A stretch of 64,000 nucleotides of DNA from Robbsia betulipollinis (lineage in GTDB: Bacteria; Pseudomonadota; Gammaproteobacteria; Burkholderiales; Burkholderiaceae), in assembly GCF_026624755.1 (NCBI RefSeq), contig NZ_JAPMXC010000001.1:2266365-2330364 (forward strand), in the 5' to 3' direction. Position numbers and translations under genes: made by a program. Every line of letters starts with the position of its first letter. The first letter of the stretch is position 1. Positions 60,988 to 64,000 of this stretch are shown here, one piece after another. Below the pieces are notes generated by a model. The model saw only the letters and a program-made list of their open reading frames with translations. It was not told the origin of the DNA and made no database searches.

Positions 60988-61653
60988 TCAGAACGTGAAA
61001 CGCTGCGGCTGCAAGGCGTTGCGCAGCGGCGTCACATAGGTCTCGAACAGGTCGACGATGCGGAATTCGGTTTCGTTCAGCCGCGTGGCGATCTGCGCCT
61101 TCATCACCGGTGCATCGCCGACGAAGGCGGACATCCGGCCGCCCACCTTCAATTGCTCGAGCAGCGTCTGCGGCAGTACCGGCAGGCCGCCGGAGACGAC
61201 GATCACGTCGTACGGCGCGTTCGCGGGCCAGCCGCGCGCGGCGTCCCCGACGGCCAGTTCCACGTTCGATACCGCGTTCGCGAGCAGGTTCTGCTGCGCG
61301 AAGGCGGCGATCTCCGGGTCCAGTTCGACGCTCAGCACCTGCTGCGCGCGGGCGCCGAGCAGGGCGGCCATATAGCCCGAGCCGGTACCGATCTCCAGCA
61401 CCGATTCATGCTTGCGCACCGCGAGTTCCTGCAGGATGCGCGCTTCGATCTTCGGCGACAGCATGTGCTCGCCGTGCGGCAGCGGAATGTCGAAATCGGC
61501 AAAGGCCAGATTGCGGTACGGCGCCGTGACGAACTGCTCGCGTTTGACGACCGCCAGCAGTTCGAGCACGTCGCTGTCCAGCACCTCCCAGGGCCGGATC
61601 TGCTGCTCGATCATGTTGAAGCGCGCTTGTTCGATATTCATGATGTTTGCCAA
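60988..61653 (-). CDS. Protein-L-isoaspartate O-methyltransferase family protein
   Basis: 221 residues. The opening MNIEQARFNMIEQQIRPWEVLD is the form common in proteobacterial PCMT-like proteins. The SAM motif is VLEIGTGSGYMAALL, and DVIVVSGGLPVLP follows. The usual PCMT residues at the isoaspartyl site are only partly visible, so a different methyl acceptor is possible. ATG 61653 or 61641 could be used. Divergent from the lipoprotein gene. Confidence 0.88.
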   Translation of the reverse strand: MANIMNIEQARFNMIEQQIRPWEVLDSDVLELLAVVKREQFVTAPYRNLAFADFDIPLPHGEHMLSPKIEARILQELAVRKHESVLEIGTGSGYMAALLGARAQQVLSVELDPEIAAFAQQNLLANAVSNVELAVGDAARGWPANAPYDVIVVSGGLPVLPQTLLEQLKVGGRMSAFVGDAPVMKAQIATRLNETEFRIVDLFETYVTPLRNALQPQRFTF

Positions 61654-61866
61654 TGCCTGCCGATGTCGGGGAATGCCGCACCGGGGATTGTAACAAATCG
61701 GTTTGCATCCCGGCAGCGCATTGCCGTGGCAAGCGCGAAGGCTTCCGGTAAGATCGTCGTTCGCCGTGGGGTCGGCGCACCGGCCGCGCAGGGTCCGGCG
61801 CGCGTGGTCCGGCGGATCGAATCAACCATCCGGCGCGCGGCCGGATCCCGCAAAGGAGCGAGTGCG

Positions 61867-62463
61867 ATGAGCAGTGAATTGGACCGGCGGACGGTATCCG
61901 AGCGGCGCCGTCTGGTGTTGCAGCTGGGCGTGGCGACGGCGCTGGCCGGCGTGTTGCCGTTGGGCGCGTGCGCGACCTTTCCCTTTCTCCCGGATCACTA
62001 CACGTTCAGCGTGGCGGAAATGCAGCGCGCCGTGGCCCGCAAGTTCCCTTATCACAAGCGCATCTCGCAGATCGTCGATCTGACGCTCGACGACCCGGTC
62101 CTGGGAACCCGGCCGGACGCGAACCGGCTCTCGATCGGCGCGCACGCGCATATCGAGAGCCCGTTCCTGCAAGCGCCCGCCGACGGCCATTTCGTGCTGA
62201 CGAGCGCGCTGGCCTACGACCGCGAGCGCCAGGCGATCGTCCTGCGTAGCCCGGCGATCGATTCGCTCGACTTTCCCGATCTCTCGGGTCCCTATCGCGG
62301 GGAAATTCGCGGCGCGCTCGAACTGGCCGTGTCGCAGCTGCTGGAGGGCTTCCCGATCTACACCTTCAAGCCCGACCAGTTGAGCTTCGCCGGCGTGCAT
62401 TACGAACCGGGCGAGATCAATGTGCTGCCAAAAGGTGTTCGCGTACAGATCGTCGAGCGATAA
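61867..62463 (+). CDS. DUF1439 (YceB-like) lipoprotein
   Basis: 198 residues. The N-terminal signal VLQLGVATALAGVLPLGAC ends in a lipobox with Cys at about 35, so it should be lipid-anchored. The mature part contains YTFSVAEMQRAVARKFPYHK and ends LPKGVRVQIVER, typical of DUF1439. Lipid binding has been suggested for related folds; the role is unknown. Preceded by aaaggagcgag, a strong ribosome-binding site. Confidence 0.78.
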   Translation: MSSELDRRTVSERRRLVLQLGVATALAGVLPLGACATFPFLPDHYTFSVAEMQRAVARKFPYHKRISQIVDLTLDDPVLGTRPDANRLSIGAHAHIESPFLQAPADGHFVLTSALAYDRERQAIVLRSPAIDSLDFPDLSGPYRGEIRGALELAVSQLLEGFPIYTFKPDQLSFAGVHYEPGEINVLPKGVRVQIVER

Positions 62464-62605
62464 TCCGGGTATCTTTCGAATGGCTGTCGACAACCTGTCA
62501 CAAGACTTTCGCTGAATGGTCCCACGACGGCTGGCCCGGCCGATTCGCCCGATTTTCGGGAATGGCGTACGCGCCGCTTTTCATTCCCTCCACAGGACGC
62601 CCCAA

Positions 62606-63496
62606 TTGGATCTCACGCTCGCGCTGAAAGCCCTCATCCTCGGTATCGTCGAAGGCCTGACCGAATTCCTGCCGGTGTCGAGCACCGGGCATCTGATCCT
62701 CGTCGGCAGCCTGCTCGACTTCACCGACGACCGGGCGAAACTGTTCGACGTGGTGATCCAGTTCGGCGCGACGCTCGCCGTGTGCTGGGAATTCCGGCGG
62801 CGCATCGGCGGCACGGTCGCGGGGCTCGCGTCGCGGCCCGGCGCGCGGCGCTTCGCGTTGAACGTGATCGTCGCCTGCGTGCCGGCGGTGGTGCTCGGGC
62901 TGGCGTTCGGCAAATACATCAAGGCGACGCTGTTCTCGCCGGCGCCGGTGGCCGTCGCGCTGATCGTCGGCGGCGTGGTGATCCTGTGGGCCGAGCGCCG
63001 CAACCGCCGCGCCGCCGCCGCGCAGGGCCTCGCGGTGCACGGGGCGGCAAGCACGGGCGCGGCGGCGGCGAATCCGCTCGCGCGCGTGCATTCGATCGAC
63101 GATCTGAGCGTGCGCGACGCGCTCAAGGTGGGGTTCGCCCAGTGCTTCGCGTTGATTCCGGGCACCTCGCGCTCCGGCTCGACCATCATCGGCGGGATGC
63201 TGTTCGGGCTCGACCGCAAGGTCGCCACCGAATTTTCGTTCTTCCTGTCGATTCCGATCATCTTCGGCGCGACCGTGTACGACCTCTACAAGAGCCGCGA
63301 CGTGCTCGCCGCAGCCGATCTCGGTCTCTTCCTGCTGGGGCTGCTGGCGGCGTTCCTGTCGGCGATCGTCTGCGTGCGCTGGCTGCTGCGTTTCGTCGCG
63401 ACGCACGATTTCACCGTCTTCGCCTGGTACCGCATCGTCTTCGGTTGCGTCATCCTGGGTTCCGGCTATAGCGGACTGGTGACCTGGGCCGGGTGA
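62606..63496 (+). CDS. uppP: Undecaprenyl-diphosphatase
   Basis: BacA family, 296 residues from a probable TTG start at 62606 ([20 protein letters not shown] after initiation) with cacagga upstream. An ATG at 62516 gives 326 residues but lacks a ribosome-binding sequence. Motif 1 [17 protein letters not shown] and motif 2 [15 protein letters not shown] are intact. A hydrophilic Ala-rich insert (about 135-165) lengthens the middle. It recycles the carrier lipid for peptidoglycan and the O-antigen genes of this window. The 3' end overlaps trmB by 31 bases, convergent. Confidence 0.93.
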   Translation: MDLTLALKALILGIVEGLTEFLPVSSTGHLILVGSLLDFTDDRAKLFDVVIQFGATLAVCWEFRRRIGGTVAGLASRPGARRFALNVIVACVPAVVLGLAFGKYIKATLFSPAPVAVALIVGGVVILWAERRNRRAAAAQGLAVHGAASTGAAAANPLARVHSIDDLSVRDALKVGFAQCFALIPGTSRSGSTIIGGMLFGLDRKVATEFSFFLSIPIIFGATVYDLYKSRDVLAAADLGLFLLGLLAAFLSAIVCVRWLLRFVATHDFTVFAWYRIVFGCVILGSGYSGLVTWAG

Positions 63497-64000
63497 GCGC
63501 GCTGGAACAGCAGGTCCCAGACGCCGTGCCCGAGATTGATGCCGCGCTGCTCGAACTTCGTCGTCGGGCGGTAATCCGGGCGGGGCGCGAAGGCGTCCGC
63601 GGTATTGCGGAGCGTGGGTTCCGCCCCCAGCACTTCCAGCATCTGCTGGGCGTAGGGTTCCCAGTCGGTCGCGCAATGCAGGTAGCCGCCGGGCCTGAGA
63701 CGGGAGGCGAGCCGGGCGACGAAGGCCGGCTGGATCAGCCGGCGCTTGTTGTGCCGTGCCTTGTGCCAGGGGTCGGGGAAATAGATATGCACGCCGTCGA
63801 GCGAGTCCGGCGCGATCTGCCGTTCGAGCACTTCGACGGCATCGTGCTGGATGATCCGCACATTGTCGAGTTCACGTTCCCCCAGCAGTTTGAGCAGCGC
63901 GCCGACGCCGGGCGCATGCACCTCGATGCCGAGGAAATCGTCGCCGGGCCGGCGCGCCGCGATCTCCGCGGTGGTGGCGCCCATGCCGAAACCGATCTCG
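63466..64000 (-). CDS. trmB: tRNA (guanine-N7-)-methyltransferase, 5' end outside window
   Basis: The open frame reaches the window end; the last 180 or so residues are visible. [14 protein letters not shown] (SAM site start), [28 protein letters not shown] and the C-terminal [19 protein letters not shown] are diagnostic of TrmB, which makes m7G46 in tRNA. Convergent overlap with uppP. Confidence 0.94.
   Translation of the reverse strand, partial: EIGFGMGATTAEIAARRPGDDFLGIEVHAPGVGALLKLLGERELDNVRIIQHDAVEVLERQIAPDSLDGVHIYFPDPWHKARHNKRRLIQPAFVARLASRLRPGGYLHCATDWEPYAQQMLEVLGAEPTLRNTADAFAPRPDYRPTTKFEQRGINLGHGVWDLLFQRAHPAQVTSPL

Overview
The window reads as a high-GC chromosome segment from a Burkholderiaceae betaproteobacterium. 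Evidence: the ruvX-pyrR-pyrB-pyrC'-plsC-apaH order, a bcsDPQABZC cellulose operon, an O-antigen locus lying between apaH and the galE/waaC region, and the waaC-kdoO-waaA core genes. The genus cannot be fixed from sequence alone. No rRNA, tRNA or CRISPR array was seen.

Layout. (1) 1-5357: housekeeping block: ruvX (5' cut by the window), pyrR, pyrB, an apparently catalytically dead dihydroorotase pyrC' that ends in eight GHESP repeats, plsC, and convergent apaH. (2) 5740-18710: a tightly packed type I cellulose operon (bcsD, bcsP, bcsQ, bcsA, bcsB, bcsZ, bcsC). (3) 19149-23811: a lower-GC, translationally coupled surface-polysaccharide operon: ABC exporter (wzm, wzt), a glycosyltransferase, and gmd/rmd for GDP-D-rhamnose. 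(4) 24080-26940: insertion-sequence patch: an IS110/IS1111 element with perfect 12-bp subterminal inverted repeats and a non-coding 3' segment, next to an IS66 remnant. (5) 27128-34327: seven coupled genes with no standard name: a two-domain nucleotidyltransferase, GtrA-like protein, GT2, GDPD-like protein, a membrane protein fused to a P-loop kinase, a HAD phosphatase and a class II aldolase. (6) 34363-41868: a membrane protein with a C-terminal beta domain, preceded by a broken copy of that domain, then FkbM methyltransferase, two GT4 enzymes and an AGE-family isomerase on the minus strand. (7) 42291-48882: WbiG/WbiH/WbiI-like genes, then rfbB, rfbC, rfbD with no rfbA. (8) 48883-49608: a gene graveyard. 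(9) 49609-55311 (minus): a second polyprenyl-phosphate sugar transferase, galE, a GT2-GT4 fusion and a Wzx-like flippase. (10) 55593-64000: phosphomannomutase/phosphoglucomutase, waaC, kdoO, waaA, rhodanese, pcm-like methyltransferase, lipoprotein, uppP, and trmB (cut by the window end).

How the genes work together. Regions 3 and 5-10 supply nucleotide sugars (GDP-D-rhamnose, dTDP-L-rhamnose intermediates, UDP-6-deoxy-HexNAc, UDP-Gal), lipid-linked initiation (two PNPT enzymes, UppP), assembly glycosyltransferases, two alternative export routes (ABC and flippase), and the Kdo/heptose core that receives the product.

The most unusual content is region 5 together with the remnants in region 8. 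The seven-gene module looks like an NDP-activated small-polyol or sugar pathway that I cannot match to a described one. A degenerate second copy of its kinase, phosphatase and aldolase genes can still be read on the minus strand at about 49334-49566, with the ATGA gene junction preserved. The locus therefore once carried a second version of the module.
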